A stretch of DNA of 7,746 bases, taken from assembly GCA_009885425.1 (NCBI GenBank), contig VFKS01000214.1:1-7746 (forward strand), given 5' to 3'. Numbering within the stretch: the stretch's first letter is position 1; every line of letters starts with the position of its first letter. The position numbers and the translations under genes are program-made. Under the pieces are notes generated by a model. That model saw nothing but the letters and a program-made list of their open reading frames with translations, ran no database searches and had not been told where the DNA came from. This DNA comes from Novosphingobium sp. (GTDB lineage: Bacteria > Pseudomonadota > Alphaproteobacteria > Sphingomonadales > Sphingomonadaceae). Shown one piece after another: positions 1 through 6,120 of the stretch.

Positions 1-8
1 GACGGGTT

Positions 9-746
9 CTAACTGCCCCCGCCAAACCGCGGAAACAGCATGCCGACCTTTGTCTTATAGGCCGAATACTGAGCCCCAAACCGGGCCACCAGATCGCGCT
101 CTTCATAGCGGATGCCGATCAGGATATAGACCGTCATTCCGGCAGTGAGCAGCAAGTGACCCTGGGTCATTGTCGGCGTGGCCCAGAACGCCAACACGAA
201 CCCGGCATAGATCGGATGCCGCACCGCGCGGTAAAACCCAGGGGTTGAAAATGCTTCAACCGGCGCAGCCGTTCCGCGCAGATTGCGCCACGGTTGGGCC
301 AGCCCGAACAGTTCAAAATGGTTGAGCAGAAACGTGCTTACCAGAACGATCAGCCAGCCCACTGCAAACAGCAGCCACAACGCCATCCGGCCGCCAGCAC
401 TCTGCACATCCCAAACGAGCGCCGGCATTGGTTGCCACAGGCAATACAGAGCAACCAGCACCACGGCACTGGCGAGGCAAAAGACGCTGCGTTCGAGTAC
501 CGGCGGAACGACTCGGGTCAGACCGGTCTTGAAACCAGAGCGCGCCATGACGCTGTGTTGGAGCCCGAACAGTGCGATTAGCCCGAGGTTGACCAGCATT
601 GCGCTCCCGCCGGATGGGGTCGGCGATCGATCAACCGTGTTCGGCAATCCGGGGAAATTCCCGACAAAGCCAATGAGATAGAGAAACGAACCAAAGAATG
701 CGAAATAGCAGATCACCGCGATCGCCATGTATAGCGTGCGTTTCAT
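9..746 (-). CDS. mddA: Methanethiol S-methyltransferase (MddA-type integral membrane methyltransferase)
   Basis: Predicted SAM-dependent methylation of methanethiol to dimethyl sulfide, at the inner membrane. The 245-aa product has about five or six hydrophobic segments (roughly residues 5-27, 50-66, 88-105, 122-142, 178-195, 197-213). It carries the C-terminal signature of the isoprenylcysteine methyltransferase / NnrU-like fold: VRHPIYAG at 175-182 and EERDL at 215-219, the region that binds SAM in this fold. The stretches FLYLIGFVGN near the N-terminus, LFGLQHSVMAR (59-69), LNHFELFGL (141-149) and FWATPTMTQGHLL (187-199) match my memory of MddA proteins rather than generic NnrU. An in-frame ATG lies 23 codons upstream, but the ATG at 744-746 is preferred because a strong GGGGGAGAAG ribosome site precedes it and the membrane-type N-terminus begins there. 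It is separated from the 81-aa gene by 127 bases and probably has its own promoter. Family assignment is firm; the exact substrate is inferred. Confidence 0.82.
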   Translation of the reverse strand: MKRTLYMAIAVICYFAFFGSFLYLIGFVGNFPGLPNTVDRSPTPSGGSAMLVNLGLIALFGLQHSVMARSGFKTGLTRVVPPVLERSVFCLASAVVLVALYCLWQPMPALVWDVQSAGGRMALWLLFAVGWLIVLVSTFLLNHFELFGLAQPWRNLRGTAAPVEAFSTPGFYRAVRHPIYAGFVLAFWATPTMTQGHLLLTAGMTVYILIGIRYEERDLVARFGAQYSAYKTKVGMLFPRFGGGS

Positions 747-750
747 CAGA

Positions 751-760
751 CTTCTCCCCC
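751..760 (-). promoter_or_regulatory. Shine-Dalgarno of mddA
   Basis: On the minus strand this reads GGGGGAGAAG, four bases before the ATG at 744-746. It decides the start in favour of the 245-aa protein over the in-frame upstream ATG at 813-815. Confidence 0.7.
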
Positions 761-809
761 AGCAATGCAGTCGGTTAGCCAAGCTCTCAAAGCTATCGCT
801 GCAGAGAGG

Positions 810-838
810 ATTCAATCACCATTTAGCAGCCGCGTCAA
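810..838 (-). promoter_or_regulatory. Candidate sigma-70-type promoter for mddA
   Basis: On the minus strand there is TTGACG (833-838; five of six matches to the -35 consensus), then exactly 17 bases, then TTGAAT (810-815; four of six matches to the -10 consensus). Transcription would begin near 803, giving a leader of roughly 55-60 bases before the preferred mddA ATG. If real, it means mddA is expressed independently of ndk and the small gene. It also places the upstream ATG (813-815) inside the promoter, which supports the shorter protein. This is a motif match only. Confidence 0.4.
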
Positions 839-873
839 ATACGGTTCAATTGCGGTCTTCACGCTCGCCCGCT

Positions 874-1119
874 TCAAATAAGCGACCCATCCACCACCGG
901 GCGCTCTTCACGCGTGCCAATGTAGCGTGCATCAGGTTCGGCCGGGCCGGGGCTGATGATCACATGATCGGCGTGGACTTCGAGCAGGGTGCCGACGAAC
1001 GGCCAATCCTCCATCGTGCTGACCCGGTAGCTGACCGTGTCGCCGACCTTGAAGCTGGCGGGGTCAAAATTGAATGCGAACGGGCAGTCTTCGCCGTCGG
1101 CTGCGCCCATGCCTTTCAT
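874..1119 (-). CDS. Small conserved-looking hypothetical protein (81 aa)
   Basis: I do not recognise this family. The 81-aa product is soluble and acidic, with no signal peptide or membrane segment. After a flexible glycine-rich start (residues 1-22) comes FKVGDTVSYRV...WPFVGTLLEVHADHVIIS (about 23-56). Its alternating hydrophobic pattern with 'VGDxV' and 'GxLLEVxxDHVII' suggests a small beta-barrel (SH3- or KOW-like) domain. The tail RYIGTREERPVVDGSL (66-80) is charged. The start at 1117-1119 is chosen because an excellent AAAGGAGA ribosome site lies six bases upstream; the longer reading frame from 1161 would run into the ndk terminator region. The gene lies just beyond that terminator and on the same strand as ndk. 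Good ribosome site and sensible composition make it likely to be a real gene. Function unknown. Confidence 0.72.
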   Translation of the reverse strand: MKGMGAADGEDCPFAFNFDPASFKVGDTVSYRVSTMEDWPFVGTLLEVHADHVIISPGPAEPDARYIGTREERPVVDGSLI

Positions 1120-1125
1120 TGAAAC

Positions 1126-1133
1126 TCTCCTTT
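1126..1133 (-). promoter_or_regulatory. Shine-Dalgarno of the 81-aa hypothetical gene
   Basis: The minus strand reads AAAGGAGA, six bases before the ATG at 1117-1119. This near-consensus site is the main evidence for the start and for the gene being translated. Confidence 0.7.
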
Positions 1134-1160
1134 GGCGGCAACCTAGGCCACAAGCGCGCA

Positions 1161-1194
1161 AACGAAAAGGGCCGCCGGATTGCTCCGGCGGCCC
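1161..1194 (-). terminator. Rho-independent terminator of ndk
   Basis: A perfect 10-bp GC stem (1169-1178 pairing with 1185-1194) closes a 6-base loop. On the minus strand it is followed at once by TTTTCGTTT. It starts 24 bases beyond the ndk stop. The stem strength plus U-tract make this a convincing intrinsic terminator ending the pepA-holC-ndk transcript. The lack of a T-run on the plus side means it works in one direction only. Confidence 0.9.
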
Positions 1195-1218
1195 GTTCGA
1201 TCAGCGAGGCGTGATGCC

Positions 1219-1641
1219 TCAGCCGACGATTTCTTCGGGCTTGAAGAAATAGGCGATTTCGATCGCAGCGTTTTCGTCACTGTCCGAACCGTGGACGGTG
1301 TTGGCTTCGATCGATTCGGCCAGTTCCTTGCGGATCGTGCCGGCATCGGCATTGGCCGGGTTGGTCGCGCCCATGATGTCGCGGTTGCGCTGCATCGCGT
1401 CTTCACCTTCGAGTACCTGAACCACGACCGGGCCGGAGATCATGAATTCAACCAGTTCACCAAAGAACGGGCGTTCGCGGTGAACGGCGTAAAAGCCTTC
1501 GGCTTGCTCACGGCCCATGTGGATGCGCTTTGAAGCGACCACCCGAAGCCCGGCTTCTTCGAGCATCTTGGTGACCGCACCGGTCAGGTTGCGGCGGGTG
1601 GCATCGGGCTTGATGATCGAAAAGGTGCGGGTAACCGCCAT
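1219..1641 (-). CDS. ndk: Nucleoside diphosphate kinase
   Basis: Cytoplasmic enzyme that transfers the gamma phosphate of ATP to other (d)NDPs through a phosphohistidine, balancing nucleotide pools. The 140-aa length is typical of bacterial Ndk. Visible hallmarks are the N-terminal TFSIIKPDA (6-14, with the conserved Lys11), [11 protein letters not shown] (50-60), the [20 protein letters not shown] stretch (85-104), and the active-site motif NTVHGSDS (114-121) with catalytic His117. The ATG at 1639-1641 follows an AAGGAAG ribosome site (1648-1654) at six bases. It lies downstream of holC on the same strand across a 77-base gap and ends at a strong terminator. It could be expressed with pepA-holC, from its own promoter in the gap, or both. 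No missing residues or frame problems are seen. Confidence 0.98.
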   Translation of the reverse strand: MAVTRTFSIIKPDATRRNLTGAVTKMLEEAGLRVVASKRIHMGREQAEGFYAVHRERPFFGELVEFMISGPVVVQVLEGEDAMQRNRDIMGATNPANADAGTIRKELAESIEANTVHGSDSDENAAIEIAYFFKPEEIVG

Positions 1642-1718
1642 GATGTGCTTCCTTGCGAACGATTATGGTTTGTGAATGTCGGCGCGCCCCTAGCGGGGAT
1701 TATGCTGCACTGCAAGAT
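1642..1718 (-). other. holC-ndk intergenic region with possible ndk promoter
   Basis: These 77 bases hold the ndk ribosome site (1648-1654), a CATAAT hexamer (1662-1667 on the minus strand; five of six matches to a -10 box), a second CATAAT (1699-1704), and a short cccc/gggg hairpin (1687-1698) with no T-run. No convincing -35 box stands at 16-18 bases from either CATAAT, so a separate ndk promoter is possible but weakly supported. No terminator for holC is visible, which fits at least partial read-through into ndk. Confidence 0.3.
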
Positions 1719-2153
1719 TTACGCGGCCTTGATCCATTTGCCGTCTTCTTGTCGCCAATAATTGCGCTCTAGCCCATCGCGGCCATCGAGGCTGCGCCAG
1801 GTGGCGCGGGCATCGTCGATAGTTGAACCGTCGAACAGCAGGAACACCCGGTCGAACTGATCAGCTCCATCGCGCCACCCTCCATCGGCGAGCGCCAGAA
1901 ACCTGGCCTCGTTAGGAGCCTCGAGCACATCGCTCAGCAGGATTGGTTGGCGCTCCTGATGCGGCCCGCCCGCAATCCCGTGCGCCAGAAAGCTGTCCTT
2001 GTGCGCCCACAGCGCCGCGCTGATCCGCTCGAGCTGGGCTTCATCTGCCGAAACGACAAGAACCTTCGCCCCGGCCTCCCGCATTTTCACCGCAAGCTGC
2101 GGCAAAGCGCCTTCGACCGGGGTCTGGCTCAATTGGTAGAAATCAACTCTCAA
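1719..2153 (-). CDS. holC: DNA polymerase III chi subunit
   Basis: Chi is a clamp-loader accessory protein that binds single-strand DNA-binding protein and so links the replicase to SSB-coated lagging strand. The 144-aa length matches the family (147 in E. coli). Family features seen are the beta-strand start VDFYQLS (3-9), LWAHKDSFLAHG (48-59; compare 'LWxxxxxSFLPHG'), the basic-flanked QPILLSD (69-75), RVFLLFDG (102-109), and a C-terminal Trp/Lys-rich segment NYWRQEDGKWIK (131-142). The start is inferred as TTG at 2151-2153, because all family homology begins there and no ATG or GTG fits. It overlaps the end of pepA by 11 bases in another frame, with GGGA about five bases upstream as a weak ribosome site, suggesting translational coupling. 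The reading frame stays open further upstream, but that extension is only the shadow of pepA. Confidence 0.92.
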   Translation of the reverse strand: MRVDFYQLSQTPVEGALPQLAVKMREAGAKVLVVSADEAQLERISAALWAHKDSFLAHGIAGGPHQERQPILLSDVLEAPNEARFLALADGGWRDGADQFDRVFLLFDGSTIDDARATWRSLDGRDGLERNYWRQEDGKWIKAA

Positions 2154-3606
2154 GGTTATCCCGCACAAACCGGTCGAGCACCCGCACGCCGTATCCGGTT
2201 GCGCCCTTGTCCCAAGTCTGTCCCGGCTTGTTCGCCCATACCATTCCGGCGATGTCGAGATGCGCCCATGGCATGCCCTTGTCGACAAAGCGCGCTATGA
2301 ACTGCGCTGCCGTGATCGAACCGCCTTCGCGCGGGCCGACGTTCTTCATGTCGGCAATCGGGCTATCGATCAGCTTGTCATAAGCCGGGCCCATCGGCAT
2401 CCGCCACAGCTTGTCGCCCGAGGCGCTGCCGGCCGCGACCAGCTTTTGAGCCAGGTCATCATCGTTGCTGAAAATCCCGCCGTGTTCATGTCCCAGCGAG
2501 ATGATCATCGCACCGGTCAGCGTGGCCAGATCGATCACCGCGGTCGGCGAGAATTCCTTTTGCGTCCAGGTAATCGCATCGCACAGCACCAGCCGGCCTT
2601 CGGCATCGGTGTTGATCACTTCGATGGTTTGACCAGACATCGAAGTGACCACATCGCCGGGCCGCTGGGCATTGCCATCGGGCATATTTTCTACCAGCCC
2701 GCAAATCCCCACGACATTGGCCTTGGCCCCGCGGCGGGCCAGCGCGAGCATGGCACCAGCAACGGCACCGGCCCCGCCCATGTCCCACTTCATGTCTTCC
2801 ATCCCGCCTGGCGGCTTCAGACTGATCCCGCCGGTGTCGAAGGTCACGCCTTTCCCGACGAAAGCGGTTGGCCTTTCACCAGCTGGTCCGCCGTTCCATT
2901 CCATCACCAACAGCCGCGGCTTGCGCGCCGAGCCCTGGGCCACGCCGAGTAGCGAGCCCATGCCGAGCGCAGTCATTTCGGCCTCGTCCAGCACCCGAAT
3001 GGCGATCCCGGTTCCAGCCATCCGCGCCTGAGCGCGTTCGACGAAGCTTTCGGGATAGATGATGTTTGCTGGCTCGGTGACCAGTTCACGCGTAAATTCG
3101 ACGCCTTCAGCCAGGGCCGCCTCAATCGCCCAGGCATCTTCGGCACCAGCCGGTGCACCAGCGACCTTAATGGTCATCAGGCTGCGCTTCTGATCATCGG
3201 ACAGCTTGGTGCGATAGTTGTCATAACGCCAACCGCGCAACCGTGCGCCCAGCAACACGGCGGCGACATCGCCGGCCGACAGCTTGGTACCGGTGAAATC
3301 GATAGTCACCGTGCTTTCGCCTGAGGCGAGATACTTTGCGGTAATCGCGGCGCCTGCGCGCTCCAGCGCCGAGATCCGGTCCTTGCCGCCCGGCTCCCCT
3401 GCGCCAGCCAGCGCAACCCGCACCGATACACCCTCGCGCGCCACAAAGGCTTCGTGCAGCTGCCCAGGCTTGCCGGCAAAACGGCTGGCCTTCGCGCCAT
3501 CAGCCACCACAGCTTCAAGCCCGGCGGGCAGTGCCTCTTGATCGACGACATAGGCGATCGGGCTGGTGGTAGGCAGGGCTGGACCGGAGAGAAATTCGAT
3601 TTGCAT
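2143..3606 (-). CDS. pepA: Leucyl aminopeptidase (M17 family, PepA)
   Basis: Cytosolic two-metal aminopeptidase that removes N-terminal residues such as Leu from peptides; the family forms hexamers. The 487-aa product has the usual variable N-terminal domain (about 1-160) and the catalytic domain (about 165-480). The active-site set is complete: Lys252 and Asp257 in VGKGVTFDTGG, Asp275 in MKWDMGGA, Asp334 and Glu336 with catalytic Arg338 in the M17 signature NTDAEGRL, which match the E. coli residues with a constant offset of 18. The ATG at 3604-3606 is preferred over an in-frame ATG 12 codons upstream because a GGGAG ribosome site (3612-3616) precedes it at five bases and family proteins begin near there. 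It is first gene of pepA-holC-ndk and diverges from lptD across 98 bases. In E. coli PepA also binds DNA in Xer recombination and carAB control; that role cannot be assumed here. Confidence 0.97.
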   Translation of the reverse strand: MQIEFLSGPALPTTSPIAYVVDQEALPAGLEAVVADGAKASRFAGKPGQLHEAFVAREGVSVRVALAGAGEPGGKDRISALERAGAAITAKYLASGESTVTIDFTGTKLSAGDVAAVLLGARLRGWRYDNYRTKLSDDQKRSLMTIKVAGAPAGAEDAWAIEAALAEGVEFTRELVTEPANIIYPESFVERAQARMAGTGIAIRVLDEAEMTALGMGSLLGVAQGSARKPRLLVMEWNGGPAGERPTAFVGKGVTFDTGGISLKPPGGMEDMKWDMGGAGAVAGAMLALARRGAKANVVGICGLVENMPDGNAQRPGDVVTSMSGQTIEVINTDAEGRLVLCDAITWTQKEFSPTAVIDLATLTGAMIISLGHEHGGIFSNDDDLAQKLVAAGSASGDKLWRMPMGPAYDKLIDSPIADMKNVGPREGGSITAAQFIARFVDKGMPWAHLDIAGMVWANKPGQTWDKGATGYGVRVLDRFVRDNLES

Positions 3607-3704
3607 GGTTGCTCCCAAGGGAAATGATGGCCGCTGCGACAAAGCGTTGCCTCAGACTGCCCACGTGGATTGCAGTTAGGCGCGGGCGGTGCGATAGGCA
3701 AGTC
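3607..3704. promoter_or_regulatory. Divergent pepA / lptD control region with a dyad
   Basis: This 98-base gap must hold the promoters for both transcription blocks. On the plus strand TTGCCT (3646-3651) lies 17 bases from ATTGCA (3669-3674); on the minus strand TTGCCT (3696-3701) lies 17 bases from TAACTG (3673-3678). Both have acceptable -35 but poor -10 boxes, so I do not assign start sites. Between them is a perfect 8-bp palindrome CCACGTGG (3661-3668) flanked by ACTGC (3656-3660) and GCAGT (3672-3676), together a slightly asymmetric 21-base dyad that could be an operator. The lptD ribosome site is weak (AGG at 3696-3698). Confidence 0.45.
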
Positions 3705-5978
3705 ATGCTCCTGTCTGCGCGGCATCAATCGCCGCATCCCTTGTTGTGCCCCGCCTCGGTAAAAGCCGGAGTTGCTGCGCTTGCGCTGGCGGCGCTGGGA
3801 TGCCCCATGGCGGCGCAGGCTCAAGAGGCTCCGAGCGAACAACCGGCCCAATCCACGCCAGCGATCGCAGCCGATCAGCAGATCCAGTTTGAAGCCGACG
3901 GCGCCAGCTATGATGACAACAGCGAACAGATCAGCGTGTTCGGCAATGTCGTGTTGCGCCGCGGCGATCAGTCGGTCCGCGCCGATAAGATCACCTGGGA
4001 CCGCAAAACCGGTGTAATCCAGGCCCAGGGCGACGTCCGGCTAGTCGACGCCGATGGCAATCAGATCTTCACCGACCGGATCGAATTGACCGATGAGCTG
4101 AAGGCCGGGGCAATGGACAATATGCTGCTGGCGCTGCGCGAGGGCGGGCGGCTGGCAGCGAACAAGGGTGAACGGATGGAGGACGGCAAGGTCCTGCTCC
4201 ACAATGCCGCCTATACCGCTTGCGCAGTGGAAGATGCACAGGGCTGTCCGCGCAATCCCAGCTGGCGGATCACCGCGCGACGGGTGATTTTCGATCCCGA
4301 CAAAAAGACGATCCGGTTCGAAGGCGCGCGCGCCGAGATTTTTGGGTTGAAGCTGTTCCCGATGCCGGGGCTGGTGGTGGCCACCGATGGTCGCCCGATC
4401 AGCGGACTGCTGATCCCCGATGTTCAGCTATCCGCCTCCAACGGCGTCCAGTTTTCGGACACCTGGTATCAGCGCCTGTCAGACAACCGCGATCTGGCGG
4501 TGACAGGCTATGTCTTTACCGAAGCCCTGCCGATGGTTTCAGTGCAATACCGGCAACTGACCAGTCAGGGCTCGTTTCAGGCGACCGGCTATCTGACCCG
4601 CTCTTCACGCATTCCGATCGGCAGCAGCAGCACGGTCAGCCAGCCCGATTTTCGCGGTTATTTCTACACCAATGGTCGCTACCAGTTCTCGCCGAATTGG
4701 GGTCTGACCTTCTCTGGCCGGGTGGCGTCTGACCGGACTTTCCTGCGCCGCTATGACATCAGCCGCGATGACCGGCTGCGCTCGATGATACAGCTGGAAC
4801 GGATCGACGCCGATAGCTATTTCTCGGTCGCGGGCTGGGCCACCCAAACGCTACGCGTGGGCGATTCGCAAGGTCTGGTGCCGATTGCCTTGCCCGAGAT
4901 CGACTATCGCCGCCGCCTGACCGATCCTTGGCTGGGCGGGCGAATCCAGTTGCAGGCCAACAGCCTCGCGATCACCCGCACATCGGGTCAAGATACCCAG
5001 CGCGCCTTTGCCAGCGCGCAATGGGACCTTCGCCGACTGACCCCATGGGGCCAAGAAGTAACCGTAACCGCGCTGGCCCGCGGGGATGTCTATCACTCAG
5101 ACGAGAACAATCTGACCGCGACCGCGATCTACCGCGGTAATCCCGGTTGGCAGGCACGCGGTATGGCGGCGTTAGCGTTTGACGTGAAATGGCCGCTAGT
5201 CGGCGAATTCATGGGCGGCACTCAGGTGCTCACCCCGCGCTTTCAAATGGTAGCCAGCCCGAAGCTGCGCAATCTGGCCGTCCCCAACGAAGACGCCCGT
5301 TCGATCGATCTGGAAGATTCAAACCTGTTCGCGCTCAACCGCTTTCCCGGATATGACCGGATCGAGGACGGCGTTCGCTTTACCTATGGGATCGACTGGC
5401 AGTTCGAACGGCCGGGGCTGCGGATCAATTCGACCATTGGCCAATCGTATCGGCTGTCCACCAATCCCACACTGCTTCCCGATGGAACCGGCCTGACCGA
5501 CCGGACCTCTGACATTGTCGGACGTACCGAAGTGCGGTTCAGCGATGTGGTCAAGGTCACGCACCGCTTCCGGCTCGACAAGGACAACCTGTCGGTCCGC
5601 CGCAATGAATTTGACGCCGGCGTCGGCACCCAGCGCACCTACCTTGAAGTCGGCTATCTGCGGCTCAACCGCGATGTCGGCAGCGGGATCGAGGATCTGA
5701 AGGACCGAGAGGAACTGCGGATCGCCGGGCGGGTCGGATTTGCGCGGTACTGGTCAATCTTCGGATCAGGCGTGTTTGACCTGACCGGAATCAGTGATGA
5801 CCCCTTGCTGGTCGGGGTGGATGGATTCCAGCCGCTGCGCACCCGGCTGGGGATCGCCTATCAGGATGATTGCATTGAGCTTGATTTCACCTGGCGGCGT
5901 GACTTCGTCGCGACCGGTGACGCGCGCAAGGGCAATACCTTCCAGATTCACATTGCCGTGCGCAATCTTGGGTTCTGA
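3705..5978 (+). CDS. lptD: LPS assembly outer-membrane protein LptD
   Basis: LptD with LptE forms the translocon that inserts lipopolysaccharide into the outer leaflet of the outer membrane. The 757-aa product (E. coli 784) starts with a Sec signal peptide: hydrophobic core about residues 19-33 and an AQA cleavage site before Gln40. Residues about 58-165 are the LptA-like beta-jellyroll (IQFEADGASYDDNSEQISVFGNV, then KITWDRKTGVIQAQGDV), which receives LPS from the periplasmic bridge. From about 215 to the end is the barrel, with many alternating aromatic strands and a C-terminal Phe (NLGF) typical of Bam substrates. Mature cysteines are Cys173, Cys181 and Cys723 (in YQDDC). The start at 3705-3707 is chosen because it gives a proper signal peptide; an ATG at 3609 would add 32 residues of basic, non-family sequence. 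It heads lptD-surA-pdxA. Confidence 0.96.
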   Translation: MLLSARHQSPHPLLCPASVKAGVAALALAALGCPMAAQAQEAPSEQPAQSTPAIAADQQIQFEADGASYDDNSEQISVFGNVVLRRGDQSVRADKITWDRKTGVIQAQGDVRLVDADGNQIFTDRIELTDELKAGAMDNMLLALREGGRLAANKGERMEDGKVLLHNAAYTACAVEDAQGCPRNPSWRITARRVIFDPDKKTIRFEGARAEIFGLKLFPMPGLVVATDGRPISGLLIPDVQLSASNGVQFSDTWYQRLSDNRDLAVTGYVFTEALPMVSVQYRQLTSQGSFQATGYLTRSSRIPIGSSSTVSQPDFRGYFYTNGRYQFSPNWGLTFSGRVASDRTFLRRYDISRDDRLRSMIQLERIDADSYFSVAGWATQTLRVGDSQGLVPIALPEIDYRRRLTDPWLGGRIQLQANSLAITRTSGQDTQRAFASAQWDLRRLTPWGQEVTVTALARGDVYHSDENNLTATAIYRGNPGWQARGMAALAFDVKWPLVGEFMGGTQVLTPRFQMVASPKLRNLAVPNEDARSIDLEDSNLFALNRFPGYDRIEDGVRFTYGIDWQFERPGLRINSTIGQSYRLSTNPTLLPDGTGLTDRTSDIVGRTEVRFSDVVKVTHRFRLDKDNLSVRRNEFDAGVGTQRTYLEVGYLRLNRDVGSGIEDLKDREELRIAGRVGFARYWSIFGSGVFDLTGISDDPLLVGVDGFQPLRTRLGIAYQDDCIELDFTWRRDFVATGDARKGNTFQIHIAVRNLGF

Positions 5979-6120
5979 GGATTGGCGGGTGCAGAGGATT
6001 GGCAGGCTGGGGCAAACAGGCTATCCGCCCTGCTCAGCCAAGGTTAAGCCTCATCTCGGCAATAGCTGACGGCAAATATGATGCAGACCCCCTCGCATCG
6101 AAATTGGGATTTTTGAAACG
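5979..6120 (+). other. lptD-surA intergenic region (no terminator; 10-bp direct repeat)
   Basis: This 142-base gap contains no gene I can support. GAGGATTGGC occurs twice, at 5977-5986 (overlapping the lptD stop) and 5994-6003. A bulged stem pairs 6005-6013 with 6027-6030 and 6035-6039, but no T-run follows, so it is not an intrinsic terminator and read-through into surA is likely. TATGAT (6077-6082; five of six matches to a -10 box) might be an internal promoter for surA, but no -35 box stands at the proper distance. Confidence 0.4.

Noticed and set aside
1687..1698. CCCC-GCTA-GGGG hairpin downstream of holC as a terminator
   Set aside because: The stem is only 4 bp and is not followed by a T-run on the minus strand.
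2260..2952. 230-codon plus-strand open frame opposite pepA
   Set aside because: Antisense to the conserved catalytic domain of PepA. The translation is rich in Arg, His and Pro as expected from a complementary frame, and it has no recognisable motif.
3609..3704. Longer LptD start at the ATG at 3609
   Set aside because: The extra 32 residues are basic and lack family similarity, and they would place a signal peptide in the interior. The ATG at 3705 gives a normal signal peptide.
6005..6039. Stem-loop after lptD as an intrinsic terminator
   Set aside because: The stem is interrupted by a 4-base bulge and is followed by AAGGTTAAG, not a T-tract. The gene order also favours co-transcription with surA.
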